The notes below the pieces were generated by a model. The model was not told the origin of the DNA. It did not search any database and saw only the letters and a program-made list of their open reading frames with translations. From assembly GCA_977006965.1 (NCBI GenBank), contig OZ345375.1, forward strand, positions 620,001 through 684,000: a stretch of DNA of 64,000 nucleotides, written 5' to 3'. Within the stretch, counting starts at the first letter, position 1, and the number at the start of each line of letters is the position of its first letter. Below are positions 11,090 through 22,065 of this stretch, piece after piece. The translations under genes and the position numbers were made by a program. This DNA comes from Phymatolithon calcareum. Its lineage: Eukaryota; Rhodophyta; Florideophyceae; Hapalidiales.

Positions 11090-11580
11090 GCTTTTCACCA
11101 GGATTTTTCCATGAATTGAGGGAATGAGAATCATACTTTTGCAAACGAAAGCTATCCATTATCGAGCTCGTAAAAAGCGTCAAGCTCATGGAAAGCAAAA
11201 ACATGCTCGGTAACACAGTTTCAAATACTTGAAGAGCGACAAATGCAAGTGCGACACCATCAAGCTTACTACGTGATGAGCATTTCAGGGTCATTTTATT
11301 CACTTTGCAAACCGTGCGGTCGATTTATAGAGCAAAAGCAGTCGTCATACTATTCGCAGTCTTCCTTTTCTTCTTCGCGAACACCGCTCTCGAAGGAAAA
11401 TGTACAATCTGAATTGACTGAACGTCGGCGAGTAGTACGCGAGTTAAATGACTTATTGATTTAGTTGCTTGGTCAGCACTTCATATTGTCTTCGCTGCGA
11501 CATGTGCTGCTGACATTCTGGATGGGCATCAGAGACTAGAAACGAGGTATCAACCAGAAAATTGCCAGAACAAATGTGTT
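11090..11580 (-). pseudogene. piggyBac-like transposase, C-terminal remnant
   Basis: Minus-strand translation gives VSDAHPECQQHMSQRRQYEV, then after a frameshift near 11460 NKSFNSRTTRRRS, then a degenerate CSS...C/H tail. All three segments line up in order with the second open frame of the piggyBac-like element at 23094-23540 (VVDSWLLFSDAHAEYQDHM, NSFDSRHTRRRS, CSSC...H). At least one frameshift and several stops show that it is dead. No inverted repeats were found around it. Confidence 0.65.
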
Positions 11581-11699
11581 CACACAAAGCGACCATTCCT
11601 GAGCACGGACTTTCATCTCCATATATAAACTCCCTTAGCCGCATCGATTGTGCGTGTCCATTCGAGCAGAAGAAGAATAGTATATCCCACATACTTGAA

Positions 11700-12906
11700 G
11701 CTGAGAGACACAGAGCGAAACATTGGAAGGTGCGTCCCTAAGCGAGAGCCAGCGCACACCCCATCAATAGCTGTAGAAGTAGTCGCACCAAGATCTCCAT
11801 TTAGAGTGCGAACTCTCTAGAAATAAAGGTGAACATTTTGCAGGGTGTAGCCGAGAGGGCCCCCAAGAGGGCGTTCTGTCCTTCTGTGGATTACGCTGAA
11901 GCTTAGATGGTCTTCTGATTAGCTTTTGGTTGCGAATCTTTTTTCCGTGAGGATCGTCGATGACAAGTACTGTACGCAGGCATTGACGTTACTGTGCTTT
12001 TGCCGGCGTGAGTTCGGCCTAAACTGGCAAGCGGGCTGAAGAGCCTTCAACAGGCTTTGATCCTTGCCGATAACAATCTTTACGGTCGTAATCGTAGTCT
12101 TGGGATGCTAAATTAGGACCTAGTTTCCACGCAGTGACGTGCTTCATTTCCTCAGAAATTACTTGGCAATCACATTTATTGACTTGGAAAAGGCTCCCAA
12201 ACGTCTTCACCTTTCTTCTCCACTCGTTACCATCGTTTTCATGACATGTATGGATTCACCGACACGTCGGCGGAGGTCAGTTTCTTGCGTCATTGCAGGT
12301 CTGATTCTTGTGAGCAGACAGCACATATTTATTCCTAGCATGGAACGAAGGACTTATATCGTATTAGTTGCGATACTCTTGGCACAGAAGGCAAGCCCAC
12401 CTTTCCGGATATGGCGTGACCGAGCTGTTTCGAATACGTTCATAGATTTTTATTAGTTTTTAGATCGACCCGCAATTGAGGGCGTTCGTCAAATAAACAC
12501 TAGCTCTCAACACTTTCACACTGAAATGTACATGCAACTGATCGATGATGATATAACGAAACATGACAGCATTTCCGGCTCCCTCGAGCACAAAGTACAA
12601 CATTAGGTGAGCCTTTTCTTGGCGATCTACATCAGAGCGCTATTCCTCTCACCCCTTCTTCCAGTTAATCGGTGTAAGGCATATTTGTCGCATGTGCTCG
12701 GCGTGGAAAGTGAGTAATTTTTTCATCTTGCATAATCGCAAGCGAAAGGTTAACAACTGTCGATACCGGAGATTGGCCTGTTGTCCTCGTATGAGGGATA
12801 TTGAAACCCTCCGAAAACGTAAAAAACCGTGCCCGTCATAAACAAGCCTTGGTAAACAATTTTTTTATTGCCATTCCTTTTATAAAGAAAAGCTCTTGCA
12901 TTCAGA
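11700..12906. other. Gene-poor stretch downstream of the orphan membrane gene
   Basis: No gene is recognised. The part next to 12906 probably includes the 3' UTR of the minus-strand gene that ends at 12907. Confidence 0.4.
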
Positions 12907-14778
12907 CTACACTCTGTTTGCTTCATCGTAGACGTGCCATATCCCCATAAGTATTGGTGGCCACGTAAAAAACCCGAGTACACATCCGGCGATATAATAC
13001 TTTCGTTTTCGTCGACTTCTCTCAATGCCTCCGAGGCAATGTAAATAGAAGTACGAAAATATGGGAAGAAGAACACCGAGAAGAATTCCCAGGAAAAACA
13101 CCTTAATTGGGGGATCCGCTAACGGGTCATCATCAGCAGAAATAGTAGAGTTTCTCAGGAACAGACTGGACATGCGAGAGGTACGAACGCTTTGCGTCGC
13201 TTGCAGTACATCCAGTGGCTGATCGTCATCGACGTACGCCCCACCAATTCTTCCGAAACCGCGCACCACGACATTATTTGTAACCATCACGGATTCGAGG
13301 CCAGGGGACGCATCAGGCCCTGCGGAACTGGCAGACTGATCGTCCGAGATACGATCTGTTATTGCGGAGCTTGATAAAATGTCGAATGTAGCCGCCTTGC
13401 CCAAAATTTTGCTCAGATACTTGCTTCGAATTTGAAAAGTATCCGGTCCGACTTTTCGAATGTAGTTTCTATCCTTCAACACTGCGTAAATCTTCCTGTT
13501 TTTCTTCTTGTACGATACAAAGCGCCATGCAAGATATTCCGTGACAAATCCCAGCAAAATGGCCCAACAAGCGACCAACACAATCACCAGTCCGGTTCCT
13601 CTGGTCACGACGATCTGACAGCGAGTTGTCCACGTTTCACTCAGCCGAATTTCGTCATTTCCGTACAACCATGTCTCAGAGTGCAAACTCTTGGCATTTT
13701 TCGTGAACTTGATCATTAACTCGGCACCCTTGATGATGATCGGAACGGCCGAGAAAAAATCGGTAATAAGGGCGTAAACCAGAGTGGCCGTATTGGAGAC
13801 ATCCGCCATAGTGGCGATTGGAATGAAACACAGGACAAGTGGAAGAGCTAGAATGGCGATATTTGAAACCGTAAGGTCTTCCAGGACGCTATTCGCAGCG
13901 GAAAACTTTTTCTCATCCTCATCCAACGTAAAGTCCAACAACGGCACCTCATGCAGCTCCATGGGGGTGAGATGCGAATACCAACCCGGTCCGGTGCGCT
14001 CCATAAATTCAGTGGAGATCGGTATGCAATCTGTGCGATTGCAGGGCCTGCTGTTGTTGTACGGGTCGAGTCGACGCAGAAGCGGGTCTGTAAGATCGGT
14101 GCTGACGATTTCAAGCAGTGATCTTCGTCGCCCTGTTGTTGTTGTCCCTAAATTGTCACTCAGGAGTTTTGCGAAGAAATAGCGTTTAGGAGATCGATCC
14201 GGATGACCTTTAGCGATGACTGCATTGACATTGACCGTGCAGTAATGAATCTCGCCTTGTCGGACGCTGGAGTGCATGAATTGCACATTTTTATCGCCCC
14301 ACAGGGTGAAATTCTTCCAGTGTCGTTGCAACTCGGTGCGATATGATTTGGTAAACGCGGCAAGTATGGACGTTGCGGGGTTACGCAGCTCATTCGTGCG
14401 GTCGGATACAGGGCTGGAGTAGGACACGAAATACGGACAGGCGGCTTCCGGGAGATTATGCTGATGACCGGAGAGAAAGGTGCGGGCGGCGGTGGCCCAA
14501 TCGCGTTGTTGAGTGGTACATATGACTGGTGTGACGGAATTGTTGCCGTACACGGCCGCGGGGGCACGCACTTCCGTGAGGGCATGCTTCAGCTTCGGCT
14601 TTCGCAACGCTAGGTCGCGCAGTATACGCGTGATCGGATATGTCGTGAAATTTTCTCGGCGAATGATATATTGGTCCAACACGGGATCGAAATGGGTTTC
14701 CGCGAAGCAGACATGTTGAGAAAGGATGCAAAGCAAAAGTTCGACAATAAACAAGAGTGACAAGACGCGCCAGTGCAT
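12907..14778 (-). CDS. Orphan secretory-pathway membrane protein, 623 residues
   Basis: A long intronless frame with a clear ATG at 14778. Residues 1-26 form a signal peptide (hydrophobic core SLLFIVELLLCIL, likely cleavage after CFA). Residues 27-300 look lumenal or extracellular, with several N-glycosylation sequons (for example N43, N79, N156, N241, N247) and several cysteines. Then come spans at about 304-324, 328-350 and 396-418, a basic stretch (KKKNRK), a serine/acid-rich cytosolic-looking segment (about 430-555), and two more spans at about 558-580 and 593-614. I do not recognise the family; the layout of a glycosylated ectodomain with five spans would fit a surface or endomembrane protein. 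That part is inference. Codon use and length leave little doubt that it is a real gene. Confidence 0.8.
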   Translation of the reverse strand: MHWRVLSLLFIVELLLCILSQHVCFAETHFDPVLDQYIIRRENFTTYPITRILRDLALRKPKLKHALTEVRAPAAVYGNNSVTPVICTTQQRDWATAARTFLSGHQHNLPEAACPYFVSYSSPVSDRTNELRNPATSILAAFTKSYRTELQRHWKNFTLWGDKNVQFMHSSVRQGEIHYCTVNVNAVIAKGHPDRSPKRYFFAKLLSDNLGTTTTGRRRSLLEIVSTDLTDPLLRRLDPYNNSRPCNRTDCIPISTEFMERTGPGWYSHLTPMELHEVPLLDFTLDEDEKKFSAANSVLEDLTVSNIAILALPLVLCFIPIATMADVSNTATLVYALITDFFSAVPIIIKGAELMIKFTKNAKSLHSETWLYGNDEIRLSETWTTRCQIVVTRGTGLVIVLVACWAILLGFVTEYLAWRFVSYKKKNRKIYAVLKDRNYIRKVGPDTFQIRSKYLSKILGKAATFDILSSSAITDRISDDQSASSAGPDASPGLESVMVTNNVVVRGFGRIGGAYVDDDQPLDVLQATQSVRTSRMSSLFLRNSTISADDDPLADPPIKVFFLGILLGVLLPIFSYFYLHCLGGIERSRRKRKYYIAGCVLGFFTWPPILMGIWHVYDEANRV

Positions 14779-17031
14779 TGAGAGAGAGTGCTGGTCTTCT
14801 GGAAAGCCATTCTCTCATGCCCTTAATCTCATTCATGTGAAAGCTGGTGCTGTTGAAAGGCTCTTATACCCTTGTCCCGCAAAGAACGTGTCCCTGATGT
14901 GTTGATGAGGGTTTCTAGTGGAATCCTGTGCAGAAGAGGAGTGGCACAAAGATCCTTGGCATATATCGTCGGTCGGATAAGCCTGTCATGCGCTACGGAT
15001 CAAATTCTTAGTTTCTATGTGCAACCAGAGCGATTCTTATGGCATACTTCCTGGGACGCCCCGCGGCAGTGCCGAATCGAACCAAGACGCATGTAGCAGG
15101 GGCTTTTCGCCGTACTTCGAAGTCGCATCAGTTTCGTACTGCTTGAGTGAGATCCAAAAGGATACATCTGCTGAAGGGGCCAAGCTTACAATCGTCTCAG
15201 TAGCACTCTTCGCTTAGCATGCAACTGCACTACAACAAGCACAACGCTCCCTTCGCCTCTCCAACTCGAAGGGTGGGGTAAAGTTTCTGGTATCGAGAAC
15301 TTAAACGGTACAGTGCAGGATCAAAACTTCATGTTCTCGTTCTGATGATCGTCAGGTAGGTGATCGTGCTCGATTACTTTGGTCTAGAACCGCTATGGAC
15401 TGCATTATTGATTTCTTACTTGTGCCGAGTTTTCAGAAATAATGCTTTTATTATTGGACTCAAGAGGGACAGTAGGAACCCTTCAGGGTGCTCCAGGACA
15501 TTTCGATAATTCTAGTCGGTAGCGTCAACCGCCTTCCTCGTGCCTTCGTCTCTTGACATGGCAAATAATCTCTAATTCCCAAGCTGGAGTACAAAGACAA
15601 GGAGAAACCCCCTGTGCCTTGCTGCAGTGTATCTCGGATGTGAGTTACAAGCTTCATAGCTGCCTCTAGCTGGTTACTGCATCATCATAAATTTACAGCA
15701 TGAATGCCTAAAGGTGCACGGAGGCGAATGCCCACAGCTACTGTACTGCGCCAAGGGAGGAACCAGTTTGGACAGTGGGTCGCCCGGGGACTCGAAGATC
15801 TGAAAAAATTACAGATTATCGGGCGGTCGGCTGCCACACCAACAGCTCTGCCACCGCTCCCGTGCAAAAACTAGAGCACACAGAAAATTCTTATTATTTA
15901 GTTTCTCCGCTCGCAAATTTCAGCGGCTTTCGCAGACTAGATCAGGAAAGGTACTCATCTATTCCAAATACTGTGTAAGACTGTACACACTATTACTGGA
16001 GGCATCTCATCACTAGATACCTCCAGTAGTACTCGTCATGATGGTATTCTTGTGCTGATGAGTCTTCAATTGGATATACACTATGGCAGGCTGTGCCTGG
16101 TCGATTGCGTTCAACCAAATTGTATCTCTTTTACATCAGGATGATCATGTGATAGCTTGCCGCCAGTGAAGAAAGAACATTAATGATTTATTTTTCGTAA
16201 AAAAAGCAAAACTTCAGACATAAAACGATGCTCGAACGCCGAAGATGACCTATATCGTATCTTGCCGATACGGGACAGCATATTTCTCTGTGTTTGACCA
16301 GTAATTGTTTGCTGTCCCCTGAAAAATTACACAGCCATTTCTCCACCGATCACTATGATCAAAGATCTTGTTGGGGCCCAAACCTCAGCTTCTAGCATCA
16401 CCATATCTTTTCGCGCTGCCGAGCCTCAATTCCCTGTCCTGAGCTGCAGCTGCACTGAACTGTACTCTAGCGGGTACAGTGCTGTAAAGCTATTCGACAC
16501 AACAAATCAGCACTCATGTATGGTACATACAGGAAAACCTCTCTGATTCCACTCAAAGCAAACGTGCCTGCGTCCGCATCAGATAGTGCCTCTGGCGTGT
16601 GCAGTGTTTTTTACAGTGTGTCAAGCCTCCAGTGAGGAACCCGTTTTTCTTGATACTTTTTGCAGCCAAGAATCAGGTATTGCAATCATCGGAGAAACAT
16701 TTTCCACTCCAGCACCACAGTAGGCCTATGATGAAACGAATGCTAGACTGTGAGCTTTGATAGTGACTCGGAAGGGGGCTGAAAAATAGCACATCGTACC
16801 TGTGTGTAAGACGCAAAGAAGCATTCATGTAAGACGGAAATGTCCGACGCAATTTCCGTAGGGAGGACATTTAGCTTCTGCACCTTTCCAATCTTTCAAG
16901 CTCCCACACACAGCAAGCTTATGACGTAGCAATCATCGGCCCTTATTCTATTAATGATGCCATTTAATCCACCTAAGTTGCTTGCACTGCGACAAGGAGA
17001 AGAGAAAATGAACAGTGTGCCATCAGGTAAA
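14779..17031. other. Gene-poor stretch, nothing recognised
   Basis: About 2.2 kb upstream of the orphan membrane gene. It should include that gene's promoter. I see no motif-bearing frame and no clear repeat in it. Confidence 0.4.
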
Positions 17032-17227
17032 CATTCATTCATTCATTCTGTACATCCCGCTTATGGGGCTAGCAACACTTTGAGGGCCTAAGCTTCTTCC
17101 ATTCTAATCTATTTGCTGCGAGTTTGACTGCTGCTTGCACGTCGAGGTCCGGGACGTAGCCAAAGATTGACTCAGGGGTTGGTCGGACGCAGTGAAGTAA
17201 CACTTGACGAACCAAGCGAATTTCCCG
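17032..17227 (-). mobile_element. LINE-A 3' end with CATT-type tail
   Basis: The plus strand starts with repeats of attc and then matches, in reverse complement, the last coding part and 3' end of the LINE fragment at 37421-37980 (shared landmarks: tttgagggcctaagctt and ggttggtcggacgcag). So this is a 5'-truncated copy on the minus strand ending in an (AATG)n tail, as expected for target-primed reverse transcription. Confidence 0.8.
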
Positions 17228-18099
17228 AGTGCGTGACGGCCCTTCCAGAGACTGCCGCAGTATCAGGTAAGCAGCAGCATACCTAGTTCTTTCGACTGGC
17301 CATGAACATTTCTTTCATTTTTATCGGCCATCAGAAGCTACTTGGAGCAGGTCCACTTGATTCCGCATAGGTTGACGTCAATGTCTTTTTCAAAGTGGAC
17401 GCCACAATCTATGACGGTCAATGGAACTTTCGAGGCGAAAAAAGCCACCTGACGAACGCAGCATACTCGTCGTCTTGTCCTTCACTGTGCATCGCCGAGG
17501 CACATCACCGGGGCATAACGTTCAAAATTGATCACTTGCTGTCCCTCCCTCGTAATCCAACTTTCCGCTGTGGCAATGAACAGGCCACCTCTCGGTGCAG
17601 TGAATCCAGCTGACGATGCCTAAAGGCTTATAAACCGCACGCCAATGATATCAAACTAAGTCAACCTGACTGACACACGTCTCTAACTCTCTCTACTTGC
17701 ACTTGTTCCATTTTGTACTGCTGAGCTACTCCCAGATCCATAATAGTGCCAATGATACGATTTGCAGCAATCGTTTTTGAAAACGATCGATTCATGGGAT
17801 GAGTATCCCGGAGCTGAAGGATAGGTTCAGGTCCTTAGTAAGTCGGCGGGTAATATCTGGCGTCCACAAAACACGCGTGGTCAGAAACGTCGAGGTCTGA
17901 ATGTAGGTTTTTTTGAATTTAGAATTTATTAAACGCCCTCCGCAACAGTCTTGAGACTGTAAGGAAGATGCGTTTCAGATGCTACTTACTTCTGTTCCTT
18001 CTGGAGTGTCGTTGGAGTCCACTTGACGTTCACCGGTAGCTCATATAGGCAGCGCTTTTTCAATTCCATGTCATTGTCGAATACTATGGTAAAGAGTAG
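17228..18099. other. No gene recognised
   Basis: Unassigned sequence between the LINE-A fragment and the decayed GRFP-family copy. Confidence 0.35.
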
Positions 18100-18870
18100 T
18101 AACTAGTCCAGAGCTTTTTCGGTCATCTGGTACCTTGAAAGGTGATCCTGAACGGTATCCATGAGGTTTGGTACACCATCGTCAAATTTGTCTTCTCGAA
18201 GTGTGGTACTCAATGGGGGAAACCTCCCAAATGCCCACTTCACCGCCAATTGGCGACAGCGTTCTTTCGGAAGGCTTAGGATCGCCGGAATTTTCCTCCT
18301 TCTGCTGAACTCCAAAGAGTCTCCTTCATCTTTGAAGAGCGAGGTTTTCCTGCAGTTTGCTGAAATTCCTCTCTTGAGATACTCCAGCACTTTCTCAAAC
18401 TGTAACTGCCTCGGAAAAGTTTCTTTCAGCTCGCTTGGTCAGAATCTATGCAGGTCCGGAGGTTGTAACTTATTCAAGGTGCGCCAAATATGCAGGGTGC
18501 CAAACTCCTGGATCCTGATGCAGTAAGTTCGAAAGGAGTGGTCCAATCCCATGACAGGCAATAGATGGTTGCTCGGCAAAGTGCATACGTTGCTGACTAT
18601 CATCGGAGCAGTTAGTTTTCATTTCAGCAACCTGTAGTTGCATGCTGGTTTGAGCCGTTGACCGTGGTAGTCATGACACCCTCTAGCAAGGCTTTAGCCA
18701 TCGATTAAGCAGTTGCTAAAGCAGACAATTTATTTCTCACTGTCTGTCTAGATGCTCTCAAGGTATCCAAATTGTCGACGTGCGATACAATGCCTTTCAC
18801 ACCGTTCGTAGACAGCGGCAGTAATTTTTCCATGTTCAGAGTCGTTTCCATTATTAATTATTGTTAACCG
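18100..18870 (-). pseudogene. Decayed copy 1 of an unknown 'GRFP...STT' protein family
   Basis: Minus-strand translation is protein-like over about 770 bp with a few stops. Near 18870-18730 is a helical run (NLDTLRASRQTVRNKL), and the best part is 18390-18103, with KERCRQLAVKWAFGRFPPL followed by STT and a LSRYQ...LD tail. The same order (KERKKALQYICGRFPQV, STT, LPGYELKGDKRLD) appears at 20050-20300, so these are two relatives of one family on the same strand 2 kb apart. I do not recognise the family; a mobile-element protein is the likeliest source. Confidence 0.45.
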
Positions 18871-19559
18871 GCAACGGTCTTTCCACAGAACTGTCGGTGA
18901 CAGTCCTGAGGAAGGACCAGTTTGTCAATGGCTAATGGATGACTAAGCTCGATGTCGGCCGAAGGCGAGAAAATTCAATTCTTGTGCTGTAGTGCGGAAA
19001 CATTTTACGGCATAGCTTGCTGAATCTGATCTCGTGGGAAGCGAGACAACCCAGGGAGATAACTCGAGTGATGCGAGAGCATCCCGAGAGCTGGTAGATA
19101 CATTTTTTCATGATTGTGAATTTACCTTACGGCTGGAGATTTGAAAGCTGGAGGGCGAAATATGTCTATTGAAGTGGCTGTCTTCTCCCCTCACAGAAGA
19201 AGAGGGCATCGATCATGACGTAAAACAACTCTACCTTTTCAACAAACTTCGAGTAGGTACATGACAGTAATATGGTCATGTACATTACAGTACATATTGC
19301 CAGTGCTTTTTTCAAGTACTGCAATTAATAGCGCTGAGTAACCGCCCAAGCGCATCAACATTCTTCTTTACTTAGTAATACAATAACGGGAAACGAAAAT
19401 ATAGGTCAGAATCAGGCAATTGGAGTGGCCGTAACGGGGCTGTGAGTGTTACATTTGTATCAAAAACGTTGGAAATAAAATTATTCTTGTTCTAACGTTT
19501 TGATTACTATTAACATCTCTGAATGATCGTGCGAATCATAGAGGACACAGACTAATTTC
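18871..19559. other. No gene recognised
   Basis: AT-richer unassigned sequence. The last part near 19540 may already belong to the LINE-C copy that follows. Confidence 0.35.
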
Positions 19560-19779
19560 GTGGAGAATTCTCTGCCCAAGATGGTTTGTAGGTCACTTTC
19601 CAAGAAATCCGCCAAAGTTGGTAGAAGAAAAGGGCAGTCAAGGAGCATGGGCAGTTAGAACGCTCAACAGCATCCTGAGAAAGCCTACATGGACCCCTAC
19701 AGAGGAGACCAACGTGGCCCGAGCCATTGACGAGATACTACGTAATTCTGATTAAGGCAACTGATATTTTGAGTGTAGT
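19560..19779 (+). mobile_element. LINE-C C-terminal coding end
   Basis: The plus strand encodes GHFPRNPPKLVEE, then AWAVRTLNSILRKP and ARAIDEILRNSD followed by a stop, matching the reverse complement of 40360-40570 almost residue for residue. Two independent copies ending at the same stop support this as the true C-terminus of a LINE protein. The copy is cut off at 19780 by a palindrome. Confidence 0.7.
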
Positions 19780-19835
19780 AGAGTTTTTTTCAATTGAAGT
19801 TTTATTTTTAAATAAAACTTCAATTGAAAAACTCT
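19780..19835. repeat. 56-bp palindrome
   Basis: Left arm 19780-19807 and right arm 19810-19835 are inverted copies around caattgaagttttattt, differing by two extra T in the left arm. It sits exactly where the LINE-C copy stops matching its relative (after gtagtagag), so it may be a short inserted foldback element or a rearrangement scar. Confidence 0.85.
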
Positions 19836-20049
19836 GCCTCACAATCTTACGAATATACGGGCAAGGCTTCCTCAGTTGCTACCTTCCAGTGTGTAGACTG
19901 TTGAAACCTACCGTCTGCCATAGGCGGTGGGGAAAGTTTGGAACCTAGATCGTCCTACCTACTGTGTGGTGTTCTTGTGGGTTCGTTGCCTGTGTTCCCG
20001 CTAATAGGCTTCATGTCCTAAGCGACATCTACGTAACTTCTCGTTCTTG

Positions 20050-20300
20050 ATTTCAGAGCAGTCCTTCTTCGTTTTCCATGCACTCGATGATGGTCTTGCT
20101 GAATAGCAAGAGCTCGTTAAGTGCTTCCTCGGTATCCAATCTTTTGTCTCCTTTCAGTTCATATCCTGGCAGATTGTTTTCCAGGGTTTACATATGCTGT
20201 CGAGCTCGGTTTTCAAAATTTTCCACCAATCTTGTTGTCGACACCTGCGGAAATCTTCCGCAGATGTACTGAAGCGCTTTCTTTCTTTCTTTACTGCGGG
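20050..20300 (-). pseudogene. Decayed copy 2 of the 'GRFP...STT' family
   Basis: The minus strand reads KERKKALQYICGRFPQV, STTRLVENFENRARQHM, one TAA stop, then NNLPGYELKGDKRLD and TIIECMENEEGLL before a stop. The frame is the same across the TAA, so a single nonsense change interrupts it. It aligns with 18100-18400. Sequence upstream on the minus strand to about 20510 is open but less clearly related. Confidence 0.45.
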
Positions 20301-20789
20301 ATTTCTCGAAGCTGATGGAACAGCTCCGCATCCTTACGGCTCTAGTAGACCTTAACAGATACGAGTGGTACTTGATGTCACAACAGCTGTCCAAGCTGCA
20401 CAAGGTGCAGACCATGGTCCAGCTTAACATCCATATCGCTACGCAGCCAATCTTCATTCGCCGTCCTTCAAAGGGATGCCCGGGTTGGAAACCATTTAGG
20501 ACGTTCACGGTAGCTAATCATCTCTCTGCCTTCTTTCATTTCCTTCTGTCTTCTCTCCCAGCTTCCTTGAGCGTTGCGGCACACCACACAGGGCGGAATC
20601 CATGTACTACCATACTACCAGAAGGCGATAGTCTTCTCCCCTGGGGAGGCCGGAGCACAGCTCTTGTCATTTCAAAAAACCCCGCAATGTAGCGGGGAAA
20701 AATTCCTGACTGAACTCTTGGCTCCTTCCTGTGACGCACAGGTGCACGGGTAGCCGGACCGGTTATCATAACCGGCCTGTATCAAATCC

Positions 20790-21060
20790 GCTTAAATTCG
20801 CAAGATTTCTTGGAAATCCAGCGACGGCGGGGTTGGGTCTGGCATTTCGAGCGTGGCAAGTTCTCGATTTGCCGAGTCCCAGGCGAGCGCGTTCGCGATA
20901 GCGCCAGCCATTTCCGACGGAATTACCGTCAGAAGAATCGCGTTGCGCAGCATTACTGCTGCGGCCACTTGCGCCGGCGCGGGCACGGGCGCCCGCGCCG
21001 GAATCTTGTCCTTTGTCGCTTGTGGTCCGTTCGGTCCGGTCAGGCCCTCTCCCTACTGTA
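20790..21060 (-). pseudogene. GC-rich coding fragment, unknown family
   Basis: A sharply GC-rich island. The minus strand reads an alanine/proline-rich segment (ARAPVPAPAQVAAAV) and continues to a stop near 20790 (PDPTPPSLDFQEILRI). Base composition differs strongly from both flanks, which suggests imported mobile-element sequence, perhaps the end of a gag-like or ORF1 protein. No family motif was found. Confidence 0.3.
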
Positions 21061-21089
21061 GCTTATCCTCCCACTAATTGCCTCTGCTT

Positions 21090-21783
21090 CAAGTTCGGGA
21101 GTTTGAGGATTGCTGGTAGCTCGCTCGTCTTGTCATACGGGATTCTCCTCTACCTCTTCACTTCGAGACGATTTCCTTCCATTGTAAGGAATTTTGATCT
21201 AAGTATTTCGGCAGACTGGTTTGCTTTAATGTGCTTGGTTGCTTCCACAAACGGTTCCCTGTTTTCCATAGCGACAATGTCGTTCCTGGTAGACTGGAGC
21301 TCTTGGCTGTTTCTGCTCTCAAGCGGCTCTTCTAGGTACCTTTTTTCTGTGCCCTTTGTTCTCCTCAGCATCTTGAAGGCAAAGATATCCCGTCTTTGGT
21401 TGGGGGCTTGGATTCGTCACAGAAGTCGGAGTCTATCTGACCTACGTCTAGAGAGAGGGCCAAAAATTTGGGTGAAGAGCGTTTGCTCAACTTCCTTGGC
21501 GGCCTTCACAATGTCTTCTGCCATGGCGTTAGATGCATTGCGTATTCCCAACGTGGCTGGATTAGTGCCTTGTACACCTTGATGCACTTTTCGATGGTCA
21601 GCCCTTTCTTGAATATTCCAAGTGTACGCAAATCGTACGCGGCGGACCTTGCCTTCTTCAGCCGTTGCATCATTTTCTTGTCTGATATTCCTTCGGGTCC
21701 AAGGGAGACTCCTAGATACGTGACCTCCGGGACGTGCGTCAGGACCATGTTCGCAAGGCTGAATGTGACTGTAGTAGAGTGCT
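21090..21783 (-). mobile_element. LINE-B fragment, post-RT C-terminal region
   Basis: The minus strand encodes VPEVTYLGVSLGPEGISDKK, then LRTLGIFKKGLTIEKC and PRWEYAMHLTPW, typical of the segment downstream of the reverse transcriptase catalytic box in non-LTR retrotransposons. Further along (21440-21090) it matches 41750-42090 (shared EPF...EATK/EEAK and RLEVKR/RLELKR). At its upstream edge (about 21768-21823) a few dozen bases match the LINE-C 3' end (gtagtagagtgctaag ... ttaattacg), so a LINE-C tail abuts it. Confidence 0.75.
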
Positions 21784-21987
21784 AAGAAAGGTGCCTTCTC
21801 AGTAAATCCACTTAATTACGACTAATTTCGTGATGTCATTGTAATTTGATTAATTTTCTGATCGTCCACATGGACTCGCTTCAGATGGAATCGTCTCATG
21901 ACGAGCGACAGGCAGAGAAGAAGCGCGCTTACAATAAGCTAGCAGAATTAACGCCCTGCCGTAATCTAAGTAGAGAAAACACTGCTT

Positions 21988-22041
21988 GCTAGTGTCTAGT
22001 TTACTAACCACCTCAATTGAGGATAAATCTCTCAATTGAGG
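21988..22041. repeat. Left end of the piggyBac-like element: TIR plus two palindromes
   Basis: 18-bp inverted repeat at 21988-22005 followed by CCTCAATTGAGG at 22011-22022 and TCTCAATTGAGG at 22030-22041. The paired, near-helical-turn arrangement suggests transposase binding sites; that is inference. Confidence 0.85.
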
Positions 22042-22065
22042 GGCTTTTTGAAAGCTCAAAAAAGT

